Positions 1-11,500 of a stretch of DNA of 64,000 nucleotides are shown here, one piece after another. The position numbers were made by a program, and so were the translations under genes. Every line of letters starts with the position of its first letter. The first letter of the stretch is position 1. The notes under the pieces were generated by a model. It made no database searches. It saw nothing but the letters and a program-made list of their open reading frames with translations, and was not told the origin of the DNA. Source of the DNA: Prosapia bicincta (lineage: Eukaryota > Arthropoda > Insecta > Hemiptera > Cercopidae); contig JBAIZL010000058.1 in assembly GCA_036971475.1 (NCBI GenBank), positions 1,707,501 to 1,771,500 of the forward strand, in the 5' to 3' direction.

Positions 1-930
1 GAAGGAGCTGTATTTTATAATAGTATTCTTTAATTAAGAAGTTTTAAATGAAGATTTTATAGTGAAGAGTTTCAGATATTGTCATCGTTGTTTAATTAAG
101 GTAGAGAGCTGAAGTAGTGAGAGCAAGGGGCAGTATGCACGCTTTCTCAAGGCTTATTCATACAGAAGATAAAACCTGAGACGATGAGACTTGCACTGGT
201 TTTACACAAAACGGGGAGTTTATAGTGGTTTTTGTCAACTGGTTGAACTTTTATATTCATAAACCATTGAATTAGGCGTCGCGTCGTGTCTAATATTTCA
301 CTGTTTAGGCTACAATATGTATTTAGGTGTTTCGCTTTCATATGAGGCGAAAGAGAAAACAAACGCAAACAGTGTCACATTGTGAGATTAATGTAAAACG
401 ATGGCATACATCAGAAACACGTTGGTTGTGTAACGAGACTCGATGTCTGACGCAAGCATTCGTTACGCACTGAATTATAATGAGTAATACAGTACTACAA
501 ACAAAGGAAATTTACAAACAATTTCTTTGGCTATACAGTTTGAAAACTTAACAGTCGTTTAGGATGTAGATAGAAATCTTTATTACAATTGTTTTTCTGT
601 CAAACATGGCTCTGGATATGACGCAGAATATGGTTCATATGAATGCACAATATTGAGGCAATACATGAGACTGATCTTTCTGGATCAACTTCTCTTCTTA
701 TGAAATCCAACAAATGCGACTTGTTTTTACGTAACGATCGAGAAACTGGTCAAACGGGACGCCAGGAACTGCCCCTCTGCCTTCTACGGTGTCAGGTAAG
801 TTTGTTAAAAAGGCTTAAAATCTAAGATCGCTTACTGAACGATGTCGTTTTCAGTGATAGCTTTGTCTTGTACAAACGAGCTGAAATTTTATGAAAATAA
901 CCGCGTTTCTATTTAGTCTTCTTTTTATTG
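1..930. other. No recognised feature
   Basis: AT-rich sequence without a gene or repeat that I can name. A short open frame at 643-795 ends at a good-looking splice donor (CAG followed by GTAAGT), but no acceptor or family similarity supports it. Confidence 0.5.
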
Positions 931-1705
931 AACGGACGATGGCTGAGTAAGTCTTATTGAACGGGCGTTGGCTGAGTAAGTCATTTTAAAAAGGAGTTGG
1001 CTGAGTAAGTCATATTGAACGGACGTTGGATGAGTAAGTCATATTGAACGGATGTTGGCTGAGTAAGTCATATTGAACGGGCGTTGGCAGAGTAAGTCAT
1101 ATTGAACGAGCGTTGGCTAAGTCATATTGAACGGGCGTTGGCTGAGTAAGTCATATTGAACGGGCGTTTGTGAGTAAGTCATATTGAACGGACGTTGGCT
1201 GAGTAAGTCATATTGAACAGGCGTTGTCTGAGTAAGTCATATTGAACGGACGTTGGCTGAGTAAGTCATATTGAACGGGCGTTGGATGAGTAAGACATAT
1301 TGAACGGACAGTGGCTGAGTAAGTCATATTGAACGGACGCTAGATGAGTAAGTCATATTGAACGGGCGTTGGAAGAGTAAGACATATTGAACGGACATTG
1401 GCTAAGTAAGTCATATTGAACGGGCGTTGGCAGAGTAAGTCATATTGAACGGACGTTGGCGGAGTAAGTCATATTGAACGGACGTTGGATGATAAGTCAT
1501 ATTGAACGGACGTTGGCAGACTAAGTCATATTGAACGGACGTTGGATGAGTAAGTCATATTGAACAGGCGTTGGCTGATTAAGTCATATTGAACGGACGT
1601 TGACTGAGTAAGTCATATTGAACGGATGTTGGCCGAATAGGTCATATTGAATGGACGTTGGCTGAGTAAGTCATATTGCACGTACGTTGGCTGAGTAGGT
1701 CGTGT
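931..1705 (+). repeat. 29-bp minisatellite
   Basis: About 27 tandem units built on GAGTAAGTCATATTGAACGG plus ACGTTGGCT. Units differ by scattered substitutions and small deletions (for example ACGTTGG against GCGTTGG), and a few are shortened, so the array is old and only partly homogenised. No open frame runs through it. It ends in decayed units near 1700. Confidence 0.9.
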
Positions 1706-1730
1706 TTCAACGGACATGTTGAAATAACCT

Positions 1731-1830
1731 GTATGTGTTCGCGGATGAAAAACAAACTAAAATAGTGCATCTCCATTAGTGTATGTGTTCGCGGATGAAA
1801 AACAAACTAAAATAGTGCATCTCCATTAGT
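1731..1830 (+). repeat. Perfect 50-bp tandem duplication
   Basis: Two identical adjacent copies (1731-1780 and 1781-1830) beginning GTATGTGTTCGCGGATG. They show no divergence, so the duplication is recent, or the assembly has expanded it. It lies just outside the 29-bp array. Confidence 0.9.
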
Positions 1831-2635
1831 AGTATTTCCTTATAAACATTAACACATTCAGCAAAACGTGGTTACCATTTAGATTGGAAAAAGGCGGCCC
1901 GAGTTGATAAAAGGCTCTGAAATTACCGTCCTCATTTAAACAAAAAGTATGTGCTGCTACAGGCAAGTGTTTGGATTTAATTTACAGGACATTAAGAAGT
2001 GTAAAGTAAGGTGATCGAAACAAATAATGTGAAGTGTTCAATTTGAACAAAGCTTTTAAATTAAATCAGGTAATATTAATTTAGTTTTGAAAACTCTTTA
2101 ATACAAATAGTTGATTTCAATAAAACTTGACAATATAAATTCCGTTGTTAATATATTAAATTTTTAAGAGTAATTTTTTAATGCGTGCAATTGAGTGCAC
2201 CAAGTGGACACAATTGTAACTTGTTCTAGTTGCGTAGTTATAATAGGGGCGTAAAATATTATAGTCACTATATTTTAGACTTGCCTGAACACAGTCTTTA
2301 TGTAATAAAATTTTATTGCCTTACTGATCAAACTTATTTTAGATGATGTACTTCTTCAAACAAATTTATTTATTCCGGATTGAGTGGAGTAGTTTAAATT
2401 TTAGTACCTATATTGTTATTAAAACACTATTTCTTTAAAAAAATATCTTATTGATATAATTAAATAAGACCTTGTCAAATGCTATAACAGGTCCTGTTAT
2501 ATTTTCATATCATTTATAGTTTGACAAGTAACTGGAAAAAACTGTAAACAATTTAGTGAACAAATAGCAAGGACAAAATGTCCATTTTATTTTAGAAATA
2601 TTTTTTTATGTAGGTGAAAACTCAGGATTTTAGTT
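1831..2635. other. No recognised feature; possibly intronic
   Basis: AT-rich unique sequence. Pyrimidine-rich runs ending in AG at 2611-2613 and 2624-2625 could serve as splice acceptors for the candidate exon that follows. Confidence 0.4.
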
Positions 2636-2773
2636 ATGAAAGAAACCAATCAAAATATAGCAGAGTCGCTCATTGGTCGTGATGAACTTAGAAAGAAAGA
2701 ATTTCACAAAAATAAAATACTCGTACAACGGACTCTAACCATAGATGATGCAATACGACAATTTTGGGATCTG
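2636..2773 (+). CDS. Candidate coding exon of an unrecognised gene (first of two)
   Basis: An open frame from an ATG at 2636 encodes 46 residues, rich in charged residues, ending in IDDAIRQFWDL. It is followed directly by GT at 2774, a weak donor (GTTTAA); without splicing the frame stops one codon later. The frame also continues upstream of the ATG to an acceptor-like CAG at 2623-2625, so this may be an internal exon. It joins in phase 0 to the open stretch at 3254, giving WDL-VFEPGESED. The hydrophilic, helix-prone composition looks like real protein, but I do not recognise the family. The boundaries are inferred from splice consensus only. Confidence 0.35.
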
Positions 2774-3253
2774 GTTTAAAACTTGAAGATCTGAAAGTGG
2801 TGAGCAATGGGTACAATATCACTTAGGATATCTCTTAGCGGAAGCCTGGCTGCAATAGGCTAACACTTAACCTAAAACAATCTATTTTTGCATATTTTTA
2901 GAGCAATTAAACAATTAAATGCACTAATTCTCATCTGGATACCTTACTTTAAAGTAATTGGTTACAGAAAATGAACCCTTGTCATGGAACATATCAGTTA
3001 TATGCTTTAGGTTAGAATCTTCCATTACGTTTTTTCAATTTCCAACACTTTGTCACAAGAAAAAGATCTTTTAATATTACGAAGAAACATGCAGATGTTA
3101 GACATGTTGCCCTTCCGGAAGCAACACACATTATGCAAGAGAGAGACTTGTTTGAACTTTGCACAGCCGAAAATATGTTGCCCTGTCTGGTTGTATAAAA
3201 TACTAATTACCGTTGCGTAACTAGCCTGCTGGTGATGGTCATTTTGTCGCCAG

Positions 3254-3349
3254 GTCTTTGAACCTGGGGAAAGTGAAGACGCTATCAAGCAGGCCATGAC
3301 CCTGTTACAAAAGGAAATGCCAAAAGTACTTCTAGGAGACGTGCAATAA
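3254..3349 (+). CDS. Candidate terminal coding exon of the same unrecognised gene
   Basis: After an acceptor-like TTTTGTCGCCAG the frame encodes 31 residues beginning VFEPGESEDAIKQAM and ending in LLGDVQ before TAA at 3347-3349. Codon use and composition (acidic start, amphipathic middle, basic KEMPK) look protein-like, unlike the surrounding AT-rich DNA. It follows the exon at 2636-2773 in phase 0 across a 480-bp intron. No function can be assigned. Transcript evidence would be needed to accept the model. Confidence 0.35.
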   Translation, partial: VFEPGESEDAIKQAMTLLQKEMPKVLLGDVQ

Positions 3350-3414
3350 TTATATTCGGTAATTGTATTAAAAGTATGTTATATTCCTTTGAATTTGGAA
3401 GTCGGAATGGAAAC

Positions 3415-3472
3415 TTTTGTGTGTGTGAGTGTGTGTGCGTGTGTGTGTGTGCGTGCGTGTGCGTGTGCGCGC

Positions 3473-3525
<53 letters not shown>

Positions 3526-3550
3526 TGTGCGTGTGTGTGTTTGTGTATGT

Positions 3551-3589
<39 letters not shown>

Positions 3590-4045
3590 CGAGCGCGCGC
3601 GGGTGCTAGTGTGTAAAGTCTGCACTTCAGTGTGTTCGATCGCGTACGTACAAGTATGGGCTTGCAATTATTTAAGCGCACGCGCTTAATCTGTGTCCGT
3701 GAGCGCATGTGTGTAAGAGCCCTGTGAGTGTGTGTCTGTGTGTATGTGTGAGTGTGAGCGTGCGTGTTCGGGTGTGTAAGAGTCTGCACTACTGTGTGTT
3801 CGATCTCGTACGTGCGAGTATGTGCCCGCAATTATGTAAATACACGTGCTTACTCTGTGTCCGTAAGCGCATGTGTGTGAGTGCGCACTGAATGTGTGTG
3901 TATGTATATACATATGCGTATGTGTCTAAGTGCGATCTGTGAGTGTATGTGCACGGGCAGATGAGGAAATGTGTTGGTGTTATCTGTGTATCGTAACCAC
4001 GCGCGCGAACACGCATGTGTTTGTGTGTGTGTGTTTGTGTGTCTT
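3415..4045 (+). repeat. GT-rich microsatellite with an internal ~164-bp duplication
   Basis: A nearly pure (GT)n tract covers 3415-3590 with GC and GA interruptions. It is followed by GT-rich sequence in which a ~110-bp segment beginning AGTCTGCACT occurs at 3617 and again at 3781, about 164 bp apart. Long open frames on both strands here (Thr-His or Cys-Val repeats) are products of the dinucleotide repeat, not genes. Confidence 0.9.
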
Positions 4046-4844
4046 TTTGATATGAGTAAAATACATGTACGTATTATGTCTGTTATTCCGCATACCTTAG
4101 ATAGGTCGGTGTAGCTTTCACAGTGCTAGCAATATGACCTATCTGGTAACATTTGTAACGCTTAAAGGGTCTGCTCACCTCTCTGATGGGACAGGTAACA
4201 GGTGCCCAGCATTCGTCCTTTGCACGTCCTCGATGTTACCCTCAATGTCTTTTAGAGAGAAATACTTCCCCGTAGCACTGAGGCTGCTGGAACCCAATCC
4301 CTTCAGACGCCTGTACTAGAGACTAGACGCCTGTACACGTAGGTCCTAGTCACAATAATAGAACAAAACACTTGTCCCGACTTTGGACCGGGTAAGTTGT
4401 AAAAAATATTTTAAAAAAAATTTTTTTACTCGTGTTTAAATTCAGGTAAAAGGGCCGTAACTTTTTTGTTTTTTTTTTTACTTTTTTAATATTTATAATT
4501 TTAAAGATGAACCTATCCTAACCTAATTGTTCTAAGAGGTCAGTGACAGGAAAAGATAAATGCCTCCTCCCTAAGTGGCCGGTTATGTCTCTGGCAGTTG
4601 TTTTTTCTGAACAACATTGTTTTAACTTATATTGTAACTTTAAAATTAAATGCATGTAATAACTGCAAAGCGACAGCAATATTCAGCGCTGATTAGTTCT
4701 AATATATGTCTTGCAACCAAAATCCAATGTAATATTACGTAAAAATTATTACATACAAATATAATAACTTTAATATGTTTAAATAGTTTTTTTTCATTAC
4801 GTCACAGGTACTGCGACCATTTGCCTAACAGACACTAATAATTG
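4046..4844. other. No recognised feature
   Basis: AT-rich sequence with poly-A and poly-T stretches around 4400-4490. No conserved coding or structural element was seen before the PLE that begins near 4845. Confidence 0.5.
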
Positions 4845-4849
4845 GGCAA

Positions 4850-6180
4850 CAAATAAAATACTAAACATTAAAAATAAACACAGAAAAAATATTATTCAAC
4901 TAATATGTAAAACAAAAAACACAACATACTCTCAACCTACACAAAAGTTCTACCCCCGTACAGTTAACCTCACTAATACCAAATTCACACAACACGAAAT
5001 GAATTTAATAAACAAAGCCCTAAAATACAACCTACATTAAAAATCAATTAACATATCAAACGGAAACATTATACTACAAACTGAAACAGCCATACAAAAC
5101 ACCTACACCAAAGACCAAGACTAACTTCGACATGACACAATAAACATAACCAAACATAACCAACAAAAACATGAACAATGAAATTAAAATCGCTGCAAAC
5201 ATAAACCAAAAAGCTCAACTAAACAACATCACACTCACCACAGCAGACAAAGGCAACACCACAGTAATTATTAATACAAACAGCCTAGATGACAAAATCA
5301 ATGATTACATAATAAATAATAATATAGTACAACAACATACAGACCCTACTGAGAAATATCACAGAACCATCAAAAAACTAATTCATATATCCGAATACAT
5401 TATCAGCAAAAACAAAAGAATACCACGTAAAACAAATCCACCCTAAAGCAGCTACCCTCCGCGCTCTCCCTAAAATTCACAAACAAAATGTTCCCGCCCG
5501 AGCCATCATCAACTACCAGATGCCCCTGCACATAACCTAGCAAACTACATGGATAAAATAATCAGACAATCTATCAACTTAAACACAGAAACACACATAA
5601 AAAACAGAACAAACCTCATAAATAAAATAAAAGAAATAAACATACCACACAATTTAACACTACTATCACTCGACATAACAAATATGCACACCAACATACC
5701 CGTATCCGAAACTCTCAACATCCTAGAAACCCAATTAATACAGAACAATATATCTAAAACCCACGTTACCGAAATCCTAAACATCCTCCAAACCACCACC
5801 AAACAAAACTATTTCACCCACAACTCAAACTTCTATTCACAACCAGATGGCCTACCCATGAGAAGTTCTATCAGTAGCGTCCTAAGCGAAATTTTCCTAC
5901 AACACATAGAAAACACCAAGATACTCACAAACAATACATACATAACCACACAATATCATTTACTGGCACAGATACGTCGATGATATCACAACACTATACT
6001 GAGGCAATGCGAAAAGCAATTCACCTACACTAATAAAATCCACCCAAACCTCCACTTCATTTCAGAAATTGAAACCAACCTATCCCTAAAATTCCTCGAC
6101 CTAACCATAACAAAAAACCCATACACAAAAACACAGCTTCAACATTTACAGGAAACCCATAACGACAGACATACTTATCC
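4850..6180 (+). pseudogene. PLE reverse transcriptase, frameshifted
   Basis: Pieces in different frames line up with PLE RT. ADKGNTTVI is at about 5246-5275. LPKIHKQNVPARAIIN follows an in-frame stop at 5444-5446. SLDITNMHTNIP is near 5665-5700, and QPDGLPMRSSISSVLSEI lies near 5841-5895 (normally DGLAMGSPLSP). The catalytic YWHRYVDDI is at 5961-5987, one frame away from the preceding piece. The two aspartates of the active site (5979-5984) are intact. At least two frameshifts and one stop make it nonfunctional. Confidence 0.88.
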
Positions 6181-6345
6181 ACAACATCTCAAACCACCTT
6201 ATCAAACACAAACACGCTGCCTTCAGATTTATGCTCCATAGACTTAAAGAAGTTTCAATGACCACAGAAAACTTAAACAAGAACTAGACACCATTAAATA
6301 TTTAGCATACACAAATGGATACAACACCACAATAATACACAAACT

Positions 6346-6795
6346 ATGGCCAATATAAAAAAAAACACTCAAATTAACACTACAGAGAAGGAAAACAAAT
6401 ACATCACATTACCATACATAAACAGAACAACAAATAAAATATCCTGCAAATTTCAAAAAATAGGATACAAAATAGCATACAAAACTAATAACAAGTTACA
6501 ATACAAAATACAACACGACATCAACAACAAAGATAAACTACAAGCCCCAGGCGTAAACAAACTAAACTGCGACAAATGTAACAAATTCTACATTAGACAA
6601 ACAGGCCGCAGCTTTAAACAAAGAGTCGAGGAACACACACAAACCACCAACTCAGCATTTTACAATCACATAAAAGAAATAGGACATAAATACACAGACA
6701 TTTACCATAATCCAGAAATCTTACACATCAATAAAAAAGTACCACATCTCAACACACTAGAACAATATGAAATTTACAGACACACAAAAACATAA
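6346..6795 (+). pseudogene. PLE GIY-YIG endonuclease domain
   Basis: A 149-residue open frame carries the PLE-type zinc-knuckle and nuclease signature LNCDKCNKFYIRQTGRSFKQ, followed by RVEEH and a conserved H near the end (GHKYTDIYH). In active relatives the motif is FYIGQTGR; here the glycine is arginine (YIRQTGR), which probably disables the nuclease. It would nick target DNA for primed reverse transcription. The frame is separated from the RT pieces upstream by stops, so this is a remnant. Confidence 0.88.
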
Positions 6796-6884
6796 AGTAC
6801 AAACATATTAAACGAACAAACACCACAAGTCACACAAACTCTTGATACTATCGAAAACCTGCCTTTAAAACCGTCACCGCTTGT

Positions 6885-7065
6885 TATGGCTAGGTGGAGG
6901 AAGTTTAGGGATCGGTTGGTTTCAATTTCTGAAGTGTAGGGGAGTTTTGGGTGTATTTTATTAGTGTAGGCGAGGAGCTTTTCGCATTGACGGGAGTTGC
7001 CATTGTATAGTGTTATGATATCATCGACGTATCTGTGCCAGTAAATAATTCTGTCATATCTGTGG
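6885..7065 (-). mobile_element. Inverted PLE RT block
   Basis: On the minus strand this segment encodes YWHRYVDDIITLYNGNSRQC and continues LLAYTNKIHPKLPYTSEIE, the same RT segment as copy A1 around 5961-6070 but inverted. It sits between two GIY-YIG 3' ends that both read on the plus strand, so an inverted fragment was built into the element or inserted later. Confidence 0.85.
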
Positions 7066-7075
7066 CAGTAAATAA

Positions 7076-7500
7076 TAAACAAAGAATCGAAGAACACAAA
7101 CAGAACACCAACTCAACATTTTACAACCACATAAAAGGTACAGGACACAAATACACAGACATTTACCATAACCTAGAAATCCTACACATCAACTAAAAAG
7201 GACCACATCTCAACACACTAGAACAATATGAAATTTACAGACTCACAAAAACATAAAGTACAGACATATTAAACGAACAAACACGATACAAGTTACAATT
7301 ACTCTTCGATACTATCGAAAACCTGCCATTGAAACCGTCACCGCTTGGCCCAACATCTCCAAGCAGAAGACACTGATGAATATCGCCACATAGCGATCGA
7401 AAACGTTCTGTCTCAGTAAGTATTTACAAATTTACAAAAGTTTAAAGGTCGGATTGTCATAAACTATTGTTAAAATGATTAATTAGTGAAGATGAAATTA
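7076..7500 (+). mobile_element. Second PLE 3' end, same family as A1
   Basis: Plus-strand DNA repeats the end of the GIY-YIG frame (RIEEHKQNTNSTFYNH) with an in-frame stop near 7195. It continues through the 3' untranslated region with a hammerhead-like motif and ends in the family tail TCATAAACTATTG at 7457-7469. The same tail occurs at 31710 and 42974. Confidence 0.85.
7363..7425 (+). ncRNA. Hammerhead-like ribozyme in PLE 3' flank
   Basis: CTGATGA at 7373-7379, a stem II of ATCGC/GCGAT (7382-7386 with 7393-7397, loop CACATA), then GAAA and a self-complementary stem III (AACGTT). AGACA (7368-7372) pairs with TGTCT just after GAAAACGTTC, forming stem I, so cleavage is expected after that C. 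A short palindromic stem III implies that two copies pair, as described for hammerhead variants in PLE flanking repeats. One extra base separates CTGATGA from stem II, and the base pair next to it is mismatched. Confidence 0.65.
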
Positions 7501-8504
7501 GAACGAAATTATACGTGGAGCACCATTTAAACTTTCCAACAAATAGGGATACGTTTTTGTCTTGCTTAGCGCTATTTGACGGCTTTCGACAATAATTCCT
7601 TGGAAACAATCACACTGCGAAAGCTGAGGTGAAAATAAGTCTTACCTAGAATTTTACCAACTGTTAGCGTCAATACCAAGAAAAAACTCACCTTTTTCCA
7701 TCCACACAAAATTCAACGACTAAGTAATTGTGTGCATAAATATGGATAGATGAGACAGAGGAGGGGGTTCTGGAGCAGAAAGATTTTGGCGCATACCAAT
7801 ATACTGCAGGGGGGCACAAGGGGTGTTATTTATGCCACTTGTGGTCACAAAATGTCAGATTGAAATGGAGAACGTCCTATTGAACGTGTAGCAAATACTT
7901 TAGATATCGAAAGAAAATTAAATACAGTTGCAGGCTTACTCGTAGCATAAAGTAATTAACAGATATGTGTTGGAAGATTTCTTGAACGGGACTAAACCTA
8001 TGTCTAACGTGAACTTACAGAGCATAGTTGCTTTAAAATAGCTACCTCATGTAACGTATTATTTCACAAATTATGTACTCCTCCCACAGATCAGGTCAAC
8101 CCCCTTCAGTTACTCTACTTAGATAACAATTACAATCCCTCAGTGACAGGAAGTTGATCGTTTATAATGTCTCTCTGTTGTCACTTTCTACTTCCGGTCA
8201 CTCGGCTTCTAGGTCTTGCCTTGCGTGACAATAACTCGTAACGAGTTACAGGAACGTGGTATTTTTATGCGTCTTGATAGACTCAAAAGTCGGACTTTGA
8301 AAATATCTTTCGACGAGCGTTAATTTATCTGTGTAGAACTTCTAGTTTCAAACAGAACCTAATCTCGTTCGGGGTATTAACTATGCCAATAGCGATTGCC
8401 AACTATAATAGTAACACAACTATTATATCTAGATTTTTATGACAACGTTGACTATTAATTCACATTTACATTATTACTAAGATAAAAAAGCCCAAGATAA
8501 ACGT
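7501..8504. other. No recognised feature
   Basis: Unique AT-rich sequence between the PLE and the satellite. I found no coding motif, terminal repeat or RNA gene here. Confidence 0.5.
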
Positions 8505-11500
8505 AGCCTTCTACTGAAGCAGTCCTCCATTAGATTCATGCTTTCGCTGGCCAATACACTGTAGACATAATTGTGACCTTCTACTGAAGCAGTCCTCCAT
8601 TAGCTTCATGCTTCCGCCTGCCACTGCACTGTAGACATAATCGTATACTTCTACTGAAGCAGTCCTCTATTAAATTCATGCTTCCGCCTGCCACTGCACT
8701 GTAGACATACTCGTAGCCATTTACTGAAGACGTCCTAAATTAGCTTCATGCTCCCGCTTGCCACTGCACGGTAGATCAAATCGTAGCCTTCTATTAAAGC
8801 AGTCCTCCATTAGCTTCATGCTTCCGCATGCCTCTGCACTGTAGACATAATCGTAGACTTCTACTGAAGCAGTCCTCCATTAGCTCCATGCTTCCGCTTG
8901 CCACTGCACTGTAGACATAATCGTAGTCTTCTGCTGAAGCAGCCCTTCATTAGCTTTATGCTTCCGCTTGCCACTGCACTGTAGATACACAATCGTAGCC
9001 TAGTACTAAAGCAGTCCTCCATTAGCTTCATGCTTCCGCTTGCCACTGCACTATAGATACACAATCGTAGCCTTCTACTGAAGCAGTCCTACAATAGCTT
9101 CATACTTTCGCTTGCCACTGCACTGTAGATACACAATCGTAGACTGCAACTGAAGCAGTCCTACAATAGCTTCATACTTCCACTTGCCACTGCACTGTAG
9201 AGACATAAACGTAGCCTACTACTGAAGCAGCCCTCCATTAACTTCATGCTTCCGTTTGACACTGCACTGTAGATACATAAACGTAACCTTCTACTGAAGC
9301 AGTCCTCCATTATCTTCAGGCTTACGCTTGCCAATGCACTGTAAATACATAACCGTAGCCTTCTACTGAAGCAGTCCTCCATTAGCTTCATACTTCCGCT
9401 TTCCACTGCACTGTAGAGACATAAACGTAGCCTTCTACTGAAGCAGTCCTCCATTAGCTTCATACTTTCGCTCGCCACTGCACTGTAGATACACAATCGT
9501 AGCCTAGTACTAAAGCAGCCCTCCATTAGCTCCATGCTTCCGCTTGCCACTGCACTGTAGAGACATAATCGTAGCATACTACTGAAGCAGTCCTCCATCA
9601 TCTTCATGCTTATGCTTGCCACTGCACTGTAGAGACATAATCGTAGCTTTATACTGAAGCAGTCCTCCATTAGATTCATGCTTCCGCTTGTCACTGCACT
9701 GTAAAGACACAAACGTAGCCTTCTATTTGGCTAGGAAGACGTCATCTATTTGCTTCTTACTTCCGCTTGCCACTGCACAGTAGATATAATCGTAGTCTTC
9801 TGCTGAAGCAGTCCTTCATTAGCTTCATGCTTCCGCTTGCCACTGCACTGGAAAGACATAAACGTAGCGTTCTACTGAAGCAATCCTCCATTACCTTCAT
9901 ACTTTCGCTGGCCACTGCACTGTAGATACACAATCGTAGCCTACCACTGAAGCAGTCCTTCATTAGCTTCATGCTTCCACTTTCCACTGCACTGTAGAGA
10001 CATAAGAGTAGCCTTCTACTGAACCAGACTCCTCTTAGCTTTATGGTTCCGCTTGCCACTGCTCTGTAGATACACAATCGTAGCCTTCTACTGAAGCAGT
10101 CCTCCATTAGCTTCATACTTTAACTCGCCACTGCATTGTAGATACACAATCGTAGCCTGCTACTGAAGCAGTATTATATTAGCTTCATGCTTCCGCTTGC
10201 CACTGCACTGTAGAAATAATCATAGTGTTTTGCTGAAGAAGTCCTCCATTAGCTCCATGCTTCCCCTTCCCACTGCTTTGTAGACATAAACGTAGCCTTC
10301 TACTGAAGTAGTCCTTCATTAGCTTCATGCTTCCGCTTGCCTCTTTACTGTTGACATAATCGTAGTCTTCTGCTGAAGCAGTCCTTCAATAGCTTCTAGC
10401 TCCCGCTTGCCTCTGCACTGTAGACGTAATCGTAGCCTTCTATTGAAGCAGTCCTCCATTATCTTCATTCGCCCGCTTGCATCTGCACTGTAGATACATA
10501 ATCGTAGATTTCTACTGAAGCAGTCCTCCATTAGATTCATGCTTCCGCTTTCCACTGCACTGTAGAGACATAATTGTAGCCTTCTAATGAAGAAGTCCTT
10601 TATTAGCTTCATGCTTTCGCTTGCCTCTGTACTGTTGACATAATCGTAGTCTTATGCTGAAACAGTCCTTCAATAGCTTCATGTTTCCGCTCTCCTCTGA
10701 CTGTAGACATAATCATAGCCATTTACTGAAGCCGTCCTCCATTAGCTTCATGGTTCCGTTTGACACTGACTGTAGACACAATCGTAGTCTTCTGCTGAAG
10801 CAGTCCTTCATTAGCTTCATGTTTCCGCTTTCCACTGCACTGTAAAGACATAAACGTAGTCTTCTACTGAAGCAGTGCTCCATTAGCTCCATGCTTCTCC
10901 TTGCCACTGCTTTGTAGACATAAACGTAGCCTTCTACTGAAGCAGTCCTCCATTAGCTTCATGCTTCCCCTTGCCACTGCACTGTAGACATAAACGTAGC
11001 CTTCTACTGAAGCAGTCCTCCATTAGCTTCTACATTAGCTCGCCACTGCACTGTAGATACAAAAACGTAGCCTACTACTGAATTAGTCATCTATTAGCTT
11101 CATACTTTCGCTCGCCACTGCACTGTAGATACACAATCGTAGCCTACTACTGAAGCAGTCCTCCATTAGCTTCATGCTTCCGTTTTCCACTGCACGGTAG
11201 ACACATAACCGTAGCCTTCTACTGAAGCAGCCCTCTATTAGCTCCATAATTCCGCTTGCCACTGCACTGTTGAGACATAAATGTAGCCATCTACTGAAGC
11301 AGTCCTCCATTAGCTTCATGCTTCCGCTTGCTACTGCACTGTAGAGACAGAATCGTAGAATTCTACTGAAGCAGCCCTCCATTAGGTCCATGCTTCCGCT
11401 TGCCAATGCACTGTAGAGACATAGTCATGGCCTCTACTGAAGCAGTCCTTCATAAGCTTCATAATTCCACTTTCCACTGCACTGAAAAGACATAAACGTA

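Larger units (their letters stand above)
4845..6840 (+). mobile_element. Penelope-like retroelement, decayed copy A1
   Basis: An A-rich plus-strand relic of a PLE. In order it shows an N-terminal region ending in a VNLTN-type motif (about 4960), the RT core (5171-6180) and a GIY-YIG endonuclease (6346-6795). PLEs encode a telomerase-related reverse transcriptase fused to a GIY-YIG nuclease and insert by target-primed reverse transcription. Several frameshifts and stops break the frame. The 3' part is followed by an inverted RT block and a second GIY-YIG end, so the locus is rearranged. Confidence 0.9.

Noticed and set aside
643..825. Possible exon ending at CAG/GTAAGT
   Set aside because: The donor is good but there is no acceptor, no conserved protein and competing frames; not enough to call.
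3368..3913. Overlapping open frames on both strands with His-Thr or Cys-Val repeats
   Set aside because: They are translations of the GT/CA tract and change with every length variant; no coding signal.
5545..5802. Minus-strand hydrophobic open frame in the PLE
   Set aside because: It is the antisense shadow of the plus-strand RT frame with recognisable motifs.
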